From contig JAJZJM010000002.1 in assembly GCA_021810105.1 (NCBI GenBank), positions 1 to 64,000 of the forward strand: 64,000 nucleotides of DNA, written 5' to 3'. The translations under genes and the position numbers were made by a program. The notes below the pieces were generated by a model that had not been told where the DNA came from, made no database searches, and worked only from the letters and a program-made list of their open reading frames with translations. The stretch comes from Microcaldota archaeon. Its GTDB lineage: Archaea; Micrarchaeota; Micrarchaeia; Micrarchaeales; Micrarchaeaceae. Positions 24,874-33,546 of this stretch are shown here, one piece after another. The number at the start of each line of letters is the position of its first letter. Position 1 is the stretch's first letter.

Positions 24874-26415
24874 TTGGCAAAAGGAGGCGCGAACGAAACT
24901 GAGGAGCTGAAACCACAGGCGCAGCCACAGATCAATGAGCAGGCAAAGGAGCATTGGAAGAAAGGAAATGCTAATTTCGAAGCAAGCAAGATGGAAGATG
25001 CAATAGCAGAGTATACTGAAGCTTTGAAGATAGACCCTAAATACGCTGACGCATATTTCAACAGGGCGCTCACCTACAGGATACAGCAGGATTACGAAAA
25101 CGCGCAGAAAGACCTTGAGAGCGTGCTCAAACTGCAGCCGAAAAGCTGGGATGCTCCGCTGCTTATAGGAGACATGTCGGAGACTCGCAATGACTTTCTA
25201 GGTGCGCGTTTCTGGTATGAAAAAGCGCTATCTAACAACCCTGACTATACTGAGGCAAAAAGCAGGCTTGAGCACATAGATTCACTCATCCATGTTAATG
25301 CAAACGTTGGGCAGGGAGGCGGTGCTACTGCACCTGCAAAACAAAAGTATAATGCGAAAGAGGAGGAGCAGAAGACAGTAATAGAGGATGGACAGATAAA
25401 GAAGCTTGCCTTCTACAAATCTGAGAGCAACTTTGAGAGCGTGGTGGGACTTAAGAAAATAAAGGAATACCTTTCAGCCAACGTTGTGCTTGCGATAAAG
25501 AATCCAGAACTATTCAGGAAATATGGGAAGCAGCTGGGACTTGGGCTAATATTGTATGGTCCTCCTGGAGTGGGAAAAACATACATAGTGAATGCTCTTG
25601 CAGGAGAGGCGAATGCCAAAGTATTCATAGCGCAGATAAACCAGATAATAGACATGTATACAGGAAATACCGAGAAAAACCTTCATGCAATATTCGAGCA
25701 GGCAAGGCAGAACACGCCTTGCATAGTGATGTTCGATGAGCTGGATGCTCTTGGAGTAAAAAGAGGCGGGGGAGGGGGCGGCGAGCAGAGCTCTGCGATG
25801 AGGGGTGCGATAAACCAGTTCCTTGTCGAGATGAATGGCCTGGAGAAGAACCCTGAAGGCATATTCGTAATAGGCACTACAAACCAGCCATGGGACATTG
25901 ACCCTGCCCTTAAAAGGAGCGGAAGATTCGGAGACCATCTTTACCTGGGCCCGCCAACGTACAAAGAGAGGGTTGCAATGATAAAATTTGAGACAAGGAA
26001 TAAGCCAAAAGGCTTCATAAACTACGGCAGGCTTGGAAGGGCAACCGCAGGCTATTCTCCTGCTGACATAAAGAAGGCAGTGGACAAAGCGGCAATGAGG
26101 CCTCTACTGCACGAGTACCAGCACCATACGGAAAGAAAACTCACAACAGGCGACATACTTTCAGTGCTTAAGGATAAGGATGAAAGCGGGAGTTCTCTTG
26201 ATGAATGGTATTTCATGGTAAAGAAAGACGTGATAAGCAAGACTGAGACTCAGACTGTAGATGGAAAAAAGCAGGAGATAGTTAAAGAGGGCAAACTAGA
26301 TCCGCAGGAGAAACTTATGTACAAGAAGATGATAAAAGACATCAAGAAGAATACGAGCGGGTTCAGGATTTTCATCAAGAACACTACAAGGTGGATTGCC
26401 CTACACTTAATTTAG
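24874..26415 (+). CDS. TPR-AAA+ ATPase fusion (CbbX/SpoVK or Cdc48-like)
   Basis: A 513-aa cytoplasmic protein. TPR repeats cover residues 20-140 (KGNANFEASKMEDAIAEYTE and similar), followed by a linker and one AAA+ module with Walker A GPPGVGKT, Walker B IVMFDELDAL, a Gly-rich pore-loop region and the arginine segment ALKRSGRFG. The TPRs probably recruit a partner that the AAA ring unfolds or remodels. The start is TTG at 24874, supported by a TAAATATA box 21-28 nt upstream and the lack of any ATG before the second TPR. This is a leaderless TTG gene. Confidence 0.85.
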   Translation: MAKGGANETEELKPQAQPQINEQAKEHWKKGNANFEASKMEDAIAEYTEALKIDPKYADAYFNRALTYRIQQDYENAQKDLESVLKLQPKSWDAPLLIGDMSETRNDFLGARFWYEKALSNNPDYTEAKSRLEHIDSLIHVNANVGQGGGATAPAKQKYNAKEEEQKTVIEDGQIKKLAFYKSESNFESVVGLKKIKEYLSANVVLAIKNPELFRKYGKQLGLGLILYGPPGVGKTYIVNALAGEANAKVFIAQINQIIDMYTGNTEKNLHAIFEQARQNTPCIVMFDELDALGVKRGGGGGGEQSSAMRGAINQFLVEMNGLEKNPEGIFVIGTTNQPWDIDPALKRSGRFGDHLYLGPPTYKERVAMIKFETRNKPKGFINYGRLGRATAGYSPADIKKAVDKAAMRPLLHEYQHHTERKLTTGDILSVLKDKDESGSSLDEWYFMVKKDVISKTETQTVDGKKQEIVKEGKLDPQEKLMYKKMIKDIKKNTSGFRIFIKNTTRWIALHLI

Positions 26416-26888
26416 CCTTTACAAGAAGCAGAATCCGCAGTTACATGGTTTCAATCAGACAAGTCAGAATATACGATTTGCCATGAGTTTTCTCCGGTCT
26501 TTATTATTTTTACTGAGCGCTCTGAATTTGAATTTTTCTTGTTAATGTTGGCTCTGGGTTGAATGTTGAATAATTTCATCATATCGCCTGTGCATTCATG
26601 TAATAAATTGGAAGGGCGCACGGCATTGGCCATGCGCCCTGGATGGGTTTGGGACTTTATACGTTAGAAACCAGCATGATGTCTTGATATTATGCTATGC
26701 GTATTGACGCACATTAATATTATGTAGCTTCTTGTATTTATATGCTATTGCTGGATTATAATATTATATTAAGAGCTTATAGTGAATTTTAGGACTTAAT
26801 ATCATATTTATATAAAAGTAAGATATTTTATTAGTATATTAAGTAAGATAAAGAAAGACTTTTATATTAATACATACGCTAAATATAT
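26416..26888. other. Gene-free AT-rich region
   Basis: 470 bp between the AAA gene and the Lrp-like gene. A 60-codon frame on the minus strand (26451-26633) has no supporting signal. The right end (26790-26880) is extremely AT-rich, with several ATATT tracts and the TTTTATATTA box for the downstream gene. Confidence 0.5.
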
Positions 26889-28199
26889 ATGGCAAGGAAG
26901 CATATGGCATATCCTGAGAGGGTCGCAGAGGCATTGGAGAAGCTACGCGGAGAGATAAAAGGCAAAATAACATTATCTATGATAAGGGGGCGATTCTGTG
27001 CGTACGAATACAAGTATGTAACAGCACCAGGAAGGCCATACAATAAAGCAAAAAAGCAGTTTTATATAGGATGGATAGATGACCAGGGAGGTTTTCATAG
27101 GGCCGCACATAGAACTGAAAGGACACGTGCGAAAAACATTGATGAGTATATAGAAAGGGGCTTGAATGCTAGCAATGAATATGGTGACGCACTTGTTGAT
27201 GAGGTAGACTCCATTATATTAGAATCTTTGAGCAAGGATGCACGAATGCCAGTTCCTACAATTGCATCAAACGCAGGGGTTCATACCGGATCTGCATATT
27301 ATAGGATCAGGAGCCTCTTCAAGAGATACGGAATTAGGAAAACAATAGAGATCTATCCCAAAATATTCGGCTTCCATAGGTTTATAGCTGTAGTAAAATT
27401 TGTTTCGCCTCCGGATTACTCAAAAGTAAAGCGCCTGCTCGCAGCTGAGCCGCTTATACAGATGGCAGCGATTATGAAAGGAGAACACGACCTTCTGATT
27501 TATATGCTCGCAGAAAACATAGACGAAGTTGAGAAGACAGTATATAGGATAAGATCTGACAGGGTTTTTTCAGGAACAAGCTCTTTATGGGAGGTAGGCT
27601 ACCTTATGGAATGGCATGGCTATGTCCCATTAAGGGATGAGTTCTTCAAGCTGCTTGAAAGCAGAGTATGGAGGAAGAGCAGAGACTCGCCGAGAAGGAG
27701 CAAGGACCAGCTTCTTCCGAGCGAATATGCTGTTCTGCGCGAATTGAATAGCGATGGGGGAATAGAATTTACTGCAATTGATGAGAGACATGGCCTGTCT
27801 AGGGGCAATGCGCAGCATACTTACCGCAGGCTTATAGAGAACAAGGTCATAGAGAGGGCGACAATTGTAGCTACAAAGCCTAATTGCAGGTTTTCATTAT
27901 TTATCTACCTTAAGCAATTTGACATAGTTGCTTTTAATCAGGACAGGCAAAAGTACATAACTTATGTTAGGGATGACGCTATAAAATCCCCTTTCAGCAA
28001 GTTCACTCTTGTAGGGGATGCGTCTGCACCATATGGAGAGATACTTATCATGCCAGTATTCGGGCATTCGCAAGAGGGAGCCGATGCATGGCTTAGGCGA
28101 AATGTAAAAGGAGTTGAGATAGACAGTTCCATAATAACTGATTATTTGGTGGGTTACCCTGGATTCAGGAAATTGACTTACATTCTGAACGAAGAATAG
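26889..28199 (+). CDS. Large Lrp/AsnC-like regulator with tandem HTH domains
   Basis: 436 aa. The N-terminus (1-95) is a basic domain I do not recognise (KITLSMIRGRFCAYEYKYV). Then comes an HTH (about 108-150: ILESLSKDARMPVPTIASNA) and an Lrp/RAM-like sensor (about 165-240: FHRFIAVVKFVSPPDY, LIQMAAIMKGEHDLLIYMLA). A second HTH follows (about 285-330: EYAVLRELNSDGGIEF) and a second partial RAM-like region. Normal Lrp proteins are about 150 aa with one HTH-RAM unit, so this is a duplicated and extended form. Its very AT-rich promoter may hold autoregulatory sites. Confidence 0.75.
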   Translation: MARKHMAYPERVAEALEKLRGEIKGKITLSMIRGRFCAYEYKYVTAPGRPYNKAKKQFYIGWIDDQGGFHRAAHRTERTRAKNIDEYIERGLNASNEYGDALVDEVDSIILESLSKDARMPVPTIASNAGVHTGSAYYRIRSLFKRYGIRKTIEIYPKIFGFHRFIAVVKFVSPPDYSKVKRLLAAEPLIQMAAIMKGEHDLLIYMLAENIDEVEKTVYRIRSDRVFSGTSSLWEVGYLMEWHGYVPLRDEFFKLLESRVWRKSRDSPRRSKDQLLPSEYAVLRELNSDGGIEFTAIDERHGLSRGNAQHTYRRLIENKVIERATIVATKPNCRFSLFIYLKQFDIVAFNQDRQKYITYVRDDAIKSPFSKFTLVGDASAPYGEILIMPVFGHSQEGADAWLRRNVKGVEIDSSIITDYLVGYPGFRKLTYILNEE

Positions 28200-28429
28200 A
28201 CAATTAATATGTTTAATAGTGAACAAATACAAAAATCAGGTTCAAATTTAAATGTAAAAACTAGAAATACAGCTTAAGCGCTATAAAAATTACATATGCA
28301 ATAAGCTGCTAATACTAAACTTTAACTTGGTTTACCTCCGCCTCCCATTGTATTCACCTTGCTTAAATATCAATGATAAGTATTAAAAGGCTTTCTTATG
28401 GCGGGTTGTATGCATGTATAATGCCTTTT

Positions 28430-28627
28430 TCATATTTTGCCATTGAATTTAGAACCTGCGGCAAGAAGGAAGATCCCGCCAAGAAGAGCGATTAGGGCGT
28501 AGATTGGCAGGTTCAGACTTAGGCGCAGGACTACACTGCTAACGTATAGGGCGCCCAGGATGAACAGAAGAATGAAGATGTGATCTATTTTGCCCAATTT
28601 GGGCCTTTTGCTGAAACCCTTTGCCAT
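28430..28627 (-). CDS. Small two-helix membrane protein
   Basis: 65 aa: a basic N-terminus (KGFSKRPKLGK), two transmembrane segments (HIFILLFILGALYVSSVVL and ALIALLGGIFLLAAG), and a short basic tail. No family recognised. ATG at 28627. It may be expressed from a promoter in the 28630-28720 gap. Confidence 0.6.
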   Translation of the reverse strand: MAKGFSKRPKLGKIDHIFILLFILGALYVSSVVLRLSLNLPIYALIALLGGIFLLAAGSKFNGKI

Positions 28628-28721
28628 AGTTTATTTTTTATGGCATCAAAGGCATATAAGGGTGTGGTGGAGTATATGAACGTGGAATTAGGTAAATATT
28701 CCTTTAATCCCATTATTGCAC

Positions 28722-29420
28722 TCAACCTATTCCTTTAAGTTTCCCGAAAAATTCCTCCTTACTCACACCTTCAATAGTTATATATGGCTCGAAGAGAAGA
28801 ATCCCCTTCTTTGCAAATCCAGTCATATCAAAATAATACCATTTGCCTTCTTTCTTAAAAACAGCACCGCCTATCCTACCATCCTTTACAATTGCAACAT
28901 TAAAGCCAAATCTATCCAAGTCGGATACACTTTTAATCTGTTCTATAAGCGCAGCCAAACTTTTTCCATTTACCGTTGCCTCTTTACCTTGACTAGAGAA
29001 ATAAGGTGCCTCAAAGTTTTTTAGCATAGGAATTATGGCCTTCCAAGCAAACATAGTATCGTTTTCTACAGGCGTTGTGCTTTCCTCTGCTATCACTCTA
29101 AGAGATTCTCCTATTTGCTGTCCATCTTTGTTCAAGCTCGTGATGTCAAGTATAAACTTAATTTTGGTTCCTGACTTATACCTGTCTTGGTCTTTTCTAG
29201 CCCTGCTCATGTCTATTGGTACTTTTTCATCAGTGAGGTGAATATCAACTATGAATCTGCCATTCTTCTTGTCATTTATTAGACGTATAGTATAATGTAC
29301 CCCAGTAGTTTTGTCTATGAACATCATTTTTGCATCGCTGGCTACCTTTGTTCCGCCAAGTGCTAGTATAAATGGTGTATCCAATAGCCGTATTTTTTTG
29401 ACGGGGAATTCTGTAGTCAT
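28722..29420 (-). CDS. Unknown soluble protein
   Basis: About 232 aa from the ATG at 29420; the frame stays open to a TTG at 29534, which would add 38 residues and overlap the upstream gene by 38 bp. The composition is alpha/beta with many Lys/Asp (TGVHYTIRLINDKKNGRFIV, GFNVAIVKDGRIGGAVF, WYYFDMTGFAKKG). No known domain is recognised. It follows a four-helix membrane protein on the same strand and is probably cotranscribed. It belongs to an accessory stretch that precedes the tRNA-His element. Confidence 0.55.
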   Translation of the reverse strand: MTTEFPVKKIRLLDTPFILALGGTKVASDAKMMFIDKTTGVHYTIRLINDKKNGRFIVDIHLTDEKVPIDMSRARKDQDRYKSGTKIKFILDITSLNKDGQQIGESLRVIAEESTTPVENDTMFAWKAIIPMLKNFEAPYFSSQGKEATVNGKSLAALIEQIKSVSDLDRFGFNVAIVKDGRIGGAVFKKEGKWYYFDMTGFAKKGILLFEPYITIEGVSKEEFFGKLKGIG

Positions 29421-29496
29421 GCATGTCCCTATACCAGGTTTTTCTTGTAAAACATCCTGTTCTGCCTGTCCACGTATCTGTATTGTAGTTTGGTGT

Positions 29497-30063
29497 TTAT
29501 CTCTTTTTACTATTAAATGGATGGTCGGATGCAAACTTCACTGCTGCTTCTAAGTAAATATGGAGTGTCAAAATCAAGATAGCTACAATACCTATAGAAC
29601 TGATGATGGACAGCCCAAGCGCAACAAAGCTTAATGACTCAAGCGAAGCAATTGCAATAAAACTAGATACCATAAGAAAAACAACTGCGACTAGCATAAT
29701 AGACATGTAAAAAGCTTTAACTTCTACTATCCTGACTGCGGCATCTTGTGATTCGTTTGTAATCCAAAAATCAAATGCCCCCTTCACATTACTTCTATCT
29801 TTATTCCGCTTATAAAATCCTGTTGTATCCCTTAATTCAGTCAAATGGTAGGTCAATAAAAATACTGCAGCTGCTATGACCAAAGCGTTGTATGTTACCA
29901 AAGCAGCAATGTTTATGTGTAAAGTTGAGGAAAGAAGCCCTAATATTAAAATAACCACGACGATCGACACAATAGTAAAGGCAATAATTATTCTCCCATT
30001 TTTTGCGTATCTTGTCTTCTCCTCCCTCTCCATTTCTTTCTTATAAGACCTGCCTCGGGGCAT
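29497..30063 (-). CDS. Four-helix membrane protein of unknown function
   Basis: 188 aa with a basic N-terminus (PRGRSYKKEMEREEKTRYAK) and two pairs of transmembrane helices (about residues 24-48, 54-77, 112-137, 142-168) separated by a charged loop (LRDTTGFYKRNKDRS). The 2+2 layout with a cytoplasmic loop is seen in DUF-type and SLATT-like small effectors, but I cannot assign it. ATG at 30063 is chosen over a TTG at 30153. Its partner may be the downstream soluble protein. Confidence 0.6.
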   Translation of the reverse strand: MPRGRSYKKEMEREEKTRYAKNGRIIIAFTIVSIVVVILILGLLSSTLHINIAALVTYNALVIAAAVFLLTYHLTELRDTTGFYKRNKDRSNVKGAFDFWITNESQDAAVRIVEVKAFYMSIMLVAVVFLMVSSFIAIASLESLSFVALGLSIISSIGIVAILILTLHIYLEAAVKFASDHPFNSKKR

Positions 30064-30206
30064 AGCCAAGATTAGGCCCAATTTCGTAACTTCACCAATG
30101 TTTTTCTTCTTATTGAGCAAACAATCATCAAAAATTATAGTTTGACATACCAAATGATGCAGTAAATTATTGATGTAAAATTATAAAAATAACCCCTTTT
30201 CTTGGT

Positions 30207-30466
30207 AAATCTTCTTTGGCAACCCGAAAGAAGATTTTGCAGAGGCGAGCACCCCAGGGGTGTCATACACCCCTCTGACACGGGGGGTGCGAGCCAGAGG
30301 GCACGGTAGCCTGAGCATAGCGAAAGGCTAATTTTCCTAAGCGGAAAATAGGGTCCTCTGGCTCGCAGCGAGCCTCTGCATTCTTGGCTGACCTTCTTCC
30401 TAAGAAGGTCGAAGCTCAAGCCCAAGAGGGGTTAGCGCAGCGCGGGGTGAATTGGGCTGGAGCTTC
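30207..30466. repeat. Dense cluster of nested inverted repeats (structured RNA or DNA element)
   Basis: Six perfect or near-perfect stems lie in 260 bp. These are 11 bp at 30207-30217/30227-30237; 8 bp at 30239-30246/30372-30379, enclosing 10 bp at 30291-30300/30355-30364, which in turn encloses 7 bp at 30331-30337/30343-30349; 9 bp at 30390-30398/30402-30410; and 15 bp with one mismatch at 30411-30425/30452-30466. The tract is far richer in G+C than its flanks. The nested arms form a multi-branch junction. The right end overlaps the 3' end of the ORF at 30400-30843. Confidence 0.7.
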
Positions 30467-30843
30467 CTAGGCCTTGATTTTAAGCGATTTCTGCGTCCTA
30501 TGCCTTTAGCGCGCTTATCAAGCTCTAAGGCGATCTTATCCTTGCATATCTCCACAAAAAGCGCGATTGTGGGGTCGTTTATGGCCTTTGGCTCTTCTAT
30601 GAAGAAAGCCAGGGCTTCGGCGTAAGCCTGCAGCTTGGCGGCTTTCTTCTCTTCCTCAGTTTGAGCTGCCATTATGCAACGCCTCTGCCTTGCGGTAGTC
30701 GCTGAGCCCCTTGCTCTGAGATAGGAAACGAAATCTTCAACATATTGCTTGTTTACTGATAATGTCTTTGCTTCTCTTATCTGCCTTGAAAGCCTGAGCA
30801 CATCCTTATCGTAGTTCCGGACTTCATAATATGCTGCTTCCAT
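30400..30843 (-). CDS. Unknown Arg/Lys/Ala-rich protein
   Basis: 147 aa, helical and charged (EEEKKAAKLQAYAEALAFF) with a very basic segment (KRAKGIGRRNRLKSRPRK). The C-terminal 20 residues are encoded inside the hairpin cluster and look low-complexity. No family recognised. The ATG at 30843 is 72 bp from the left boundary of the tRNA-His element. It could be a nucleic-acid-binding protein, but the frame may also be partly spurious. Confidence 0.45.
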   Translation of the reverse strand: MEAAYYEVRNYDKDVLRLSRQIREAKTLSVNKQYVEDFVSYLRARGSATTARQRRCIMAAQTEEEKKAAKLQAYAEALAFFIEEPKAINDPTIALFVEICKDKIALELDKRAKGIGRRNRLKSRPRKLQPNSPRAALTPLGLELRPS

Positions 30844-30914
30844 AGGTTGTGCCGCGCAGTTCGTCTTTACATGCCTTTTGGGTGGGCCTCAAATTGCTTC
30901 CCTAGTAGTCCAAA

Positions 30915-30927
30915 AAGGCCTTAGCCG
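30915..30927. other. Far attachment site (copy of tRNA-His 3' end)
   Basis: AAGGCCTTAGCCG, identical to 39902-39914. It contains the last 11 nt of tRNA-His, and the similarity stops beyond 13 bp on both sides. It marks the probable chromosomal boundary of the element. Confidence 0.65.
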
Positions 30928-31015
30928 AGCCGTAGTGGTTCGGTTTCAGAACCTTACAGAAACAGTTTCTGAATATCCATCATCTATTTATACGATTAAT
31001 TTATTAACTCTTTCT

Positions 31016-31255
31016 ATGGAAAATGCAATGCAAGATTTTAGGAAAAAGAGAACTCATAAGATAGTCGCCAAAGATCATAGCAGAGTAATGAGGCTAGGAA
31101 ACGGTCAGCTTATTGCAACAGTACCCAGGGAGATTGCGAGATGGAAGCATATAGATAAGGCCACGCTGCTTAAATGGAGCGATGCAGGAGCGAATAGAGT
31201 GCTTATTGAGGTAGTTGTCGAGCCACAACCAGATAATGCTCCAGAAAGTAAATAA
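31016..31255 (+). CDS. AbrB-like DNA-binding protein of the element
   Basis: 79 aa. The core RVMRLGNGQLIATVPREIARW is a SpoVT/AbrB-type swapped-hairpin motif (compare Gln-Leu-Ile-x-x-Val-Pro-x-x-Ile-Ala), followed by KATLLKWSDAG and a beta strand. It is probably a transition-state-like regulator of the element. The TTTATA box at 30987-30992 places the ATG at 31016 at the leaderless distance. A nested hairpin (31258-31347) begins 3 bp after its stop. Confidence 0.7.
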   Translation: MENAMQDFRKKRTHKIVAKDHSRVMRLGNGQLIATVPREIARWKHIDKATLLKWSDAGANRVLIEVVVEPQPDNAPESK

Positions 31256-31257
31256 AC

Positions 31258-31347
31258 GCAAATAAAAAGCGCAATGGTGTGATTTCAGTCCATCCACGCA
31301 CACCATATCTTTTCAAATGCGTTTTTAGGTGGTTTCTTTTTATTTGC
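31258..31347. repeat. Nested inverted repeats after the AbrB-like gene
   Basis: An outer perfect 12-bp stem GCAAATAAAAAG (31258-31269) pairs with 31336-31347. Inside it, ATGGTGTG (31274-31281) pairs exactly with CACACCAT (31299-31306). It starts 3 bp after a stop codon, so it may be a terminator, a small RNA or a recombination or replication site of the element. Confidence 0.6.
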
Positions 31348-31426
31348 CTCATGCATTCTTCGTATAGCAAACTTAACTTCACCACATTGAACCTTTAAGG
31401 TAGGTTACGCATTCTACATTGATTAC

Positions 31427-31567
31427 ATGAAAAATAACGTAACACTACCTTTAGGTAGTATAAGTGTGATAGACAAAGTAGAAAAAGATATCGGTCTGAT
31501 ATCAGGCATCTTTGGTAACAGTTGCGGAAGATCGAGGGATTTTGTAGGAATCGCAAAACTTCAGTAA
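31427..31567 (+). CDS. Possible 46-aa small protein or gene remnant
   Basis: ATG to TAA encodes MKNNVTLPLGSISVIDKVEK and DIGLISGIFGNSCGRSRDF. The 'pVIDkV-kdiGLi-giFg' pattern recalls the N-terminus of some DDE transposases, so this could be a truncated transposase rather than a functional small protein. Low certainty. Confidence 0.3.
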   Translation: MKNNVTLPLGSISVIDKVEKDIGLISGIFGNSCGRSRDFVGIAKLQ

Positions 31568-31594
31568 GATATTGAAGAGTGAGTTGGAATTTGT

Positions 31595-33541
31595 CTACCC
31601 ACTTAAAGTTACATATGCGTGGCTATTCGAGCAAGTAGCTCCGCGTGCACCGGTGAAGAGCTTGATATAATAAGTACCAGATGGAAGGTACTCGCTTTGA
31701 GTGTTACTAAGGCAATACAGAGGGTAACTTCCGCTGGTATTTGCGTTGATATTTGATGCAAATCCATTATTGTTTGTAATATTCAGTGTAATTGCCACCA
31801 GTTGCCCCGTGCTATATGCTAAGGTCAAGTATCCACCTAACCAGCTACACGAACCGCTTGTGCTAGAGCTTGCCGAACTTTCAGTTAGTTCAAAACTGCT
31901 ACAAGAACCTGAACCAGTTGAAGATATTGTTGTTATATAAGGGACTGTTGTGTAAATAGAGGTGGTAGAATTTAATGTGTATTGTATAGTTGTTGGAAAA
32001 GTCGTTGTATATTGTGCGCCTGAATTACCAAAAATACTTGCAAAAAAGTTTTCTATTGAAGCTATAAAATTAGAAAATGTACCACCGAATCCGCTATTGC
32101 TTGTCTGATTGTTAGACGTTATTATTGTAGTAGTATTTTGAGAAGTATGTTGTATGATTGTAGTAGGTGCTGTCGTATAGAAAGGTATAGTTGTAGTCGA
32201 TATCTGAGTTATTGGAATAGTTTCATTAGAAAAACCAATTATCCCTCTCTGATAAGAAATTATTTTGTTATCTATACCAAATTTATTACCTCCGATTAAT
32301 GTACTATTAATAAGATAAATCGTGTTATTTATTCCTGAAATGCCCGCTAATATTCTGGCTTTCGCATTTTTCAAAGTCACGATATTATTTATTCCAGATA
32401 AGTCTACACTTATGTTCCCGTTTACTATTGTGATGTTGTTTCCTACCCCACTTAAATCCAACAATACAATATTGTTCATCGAAGATGACGTTATATTAAG
32501 AAGGTTACTAATTCCAGATAGATCTACGTCTGTTGGATCTGTTAAGTAAAAGTTATTTGATTGACCTATTCCAGAAACGCTGAGGATATGGCTAGAAGTG
32601 ACTATTTGTGGTAGTGTGGCATTATATTGTATTTTAACAATAGAGACATTATTTATATATGGATAATTTATTGTTGTTGTCTGAGAAAGTCCGCTAGGAA
32701 TTGTGGTGGTCGGAATGTTTGATGGTGAATAACTGCCACTTATATACGTCCGTGAATTGGCATATTCTGTAGCTCCATTAGAATAAAATTCGTAAAGAGA
32801 CGGACTGGTAAAAGATATTGGTGAGACTGTTGAGTTCCAGAATATATTCTGCTTTTGATAGCAATTTATGTCTGCACAATAAAATTCATCTGCCCAAAGC
32901 CAAGCTGCGGCATTTGATGTACTACCAAAAATAGAATAATTCACACCCTGCTCATTGCCGTAATATGGGTTAGAATGATACCATTCGGTCATAAGCCCAG
33001 TAAAATAGCCATTAGTCGCAGTAGCATAAGGATTACCTACAAAAGTGGATGCACCTTCTGCGCTGTACGACGTACTGAAGGATGACCCTGTGTTTAGATC
33101 CTTAGCCAACATTATCACACTTCCACCAGAGAAGTACAAGTTCAATAGCACTTTATCACCTTGATTAATGGGCCCATTAAACTCTAGCGTGCCTCCTCCG
33201 CCATTTTGGGGGTATATTGAGCGCCCATTAGGGTCAAAAACCTCATAACTAACGGCCCATCCCTGATTAGGTAACCAATTATAAGATAATCCTACCTGAT
33301 ACCAATATCCCGTATTAGAATATCCATTTAACAAATAGGCTGGCCCATAGCCACCACTTGAACTTTGTGCTATTGCAGTTACATTATACGCTAACGATGT
33401 ATAATCTTGTGTATAAGTAATACCTAACTGTTCATCATAAGGCGTACTTGTTCCAGACGCATGAGAGATGTTTGGCACTAGCAGAAAGACCAAAGCAAAA
33501 GTCAATATTAAGTAACTCCATCTTCTACCGTAACCGTTCAT
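31595..33541 (-). CDS. Large secreted surface protein with beta-helix-like repeats
   Basis: 648 aa. It has a Sec signal peptide (RRWSYLILTFALVFLLVPNI, cut near HASG), then a Trp/Tyr/Gly-rich beta domain (about 30-270, YGPAYLLNGYSNTGYWYQVG, reminiscent of thermopsin-like or lectin-like ARMAN proteins). Next comes a repeat region (about 330-430) with LSGISN, LSGVGNNITIVNG and LSGINNIVTLKNA, suggesting a right-handed beta-helix. A Thr-rich linker and a Cys-containing C-terminal domain follow. No C-terminal anchor is seen. It is followed (in transcription order preceded) by the anchored protein at 33547 with a 5-bp gap. It may be a virion/pilus-like or adhesin component carried by the element. 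Confidence 0.75.
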   Translation of the reverse strand: MNGYGRRWSYLILTFALVFLLVPNISHASGTSTPYDEQLGITYTQDYTSLAYNVTAIAQSSSGGYGPAYLLNGYSNTGYWYQVGLSYNWLPNQGWAVSYEVFDPNGRSIYPQNGGGGTLEFNGPINQGDKVLLNLYFSGGSVIMLAKDLNTGSSFSTSYSAEGASTFVGNPYATATNGYFTGLMTEWYHSNPYYGNEQGVNYSIFGSTSNAAAWLWADEFYCADINCYQKQNIFWNSTVSPISFTSPSLYEFYSNGATEYANSRTYISGSYSPSNIPTTTIPSGLSQTTTINYPYINNVSIVKIQYNATLPQIVTSSHILSVSGIGQSNNFYLTDPTDVDLSGISNLLNITSSSMNNIVLLDLSGVGNNITIVNGNISVDLSGINNIVTLKNAKARILAGISGINNTIYLINSTLIGGNKFGIDNKIISYQRGIIGFSNETIPITQISTTTIPFYTTAPTTIIQHTSQNTTTIITSNNQTSNSGFGGTFSNFIASIENFFASIFGNSGAQYTTTFPTTIQYTLNSTTSIYTTVPYITTISSTGSGSCSSFELTESSASSSTSGSCSWLGGYLTLAYSTGQLVAITLNITNNNGFASNINANTSGSYPLYCLSNTQSEYLPSGTYYIKLFTGARGATCSNSHAYVTLSG

Positions 33542-33546
33542 TTAAA

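Noticed and set aside
26451-26633. A 60-codon minus-strand ORF in the gap before the Lrp-like gene
   Set aside because: No promoter, no neighbour in the same direction and no recognisable sequence.
30135-30425. A 96-codon minus-strand frame over the hairpin cluster
   Set aside because: Low-complexity, Cys/Leu/Ser-rich translation caused by the inverted repeats; no start signal or family.
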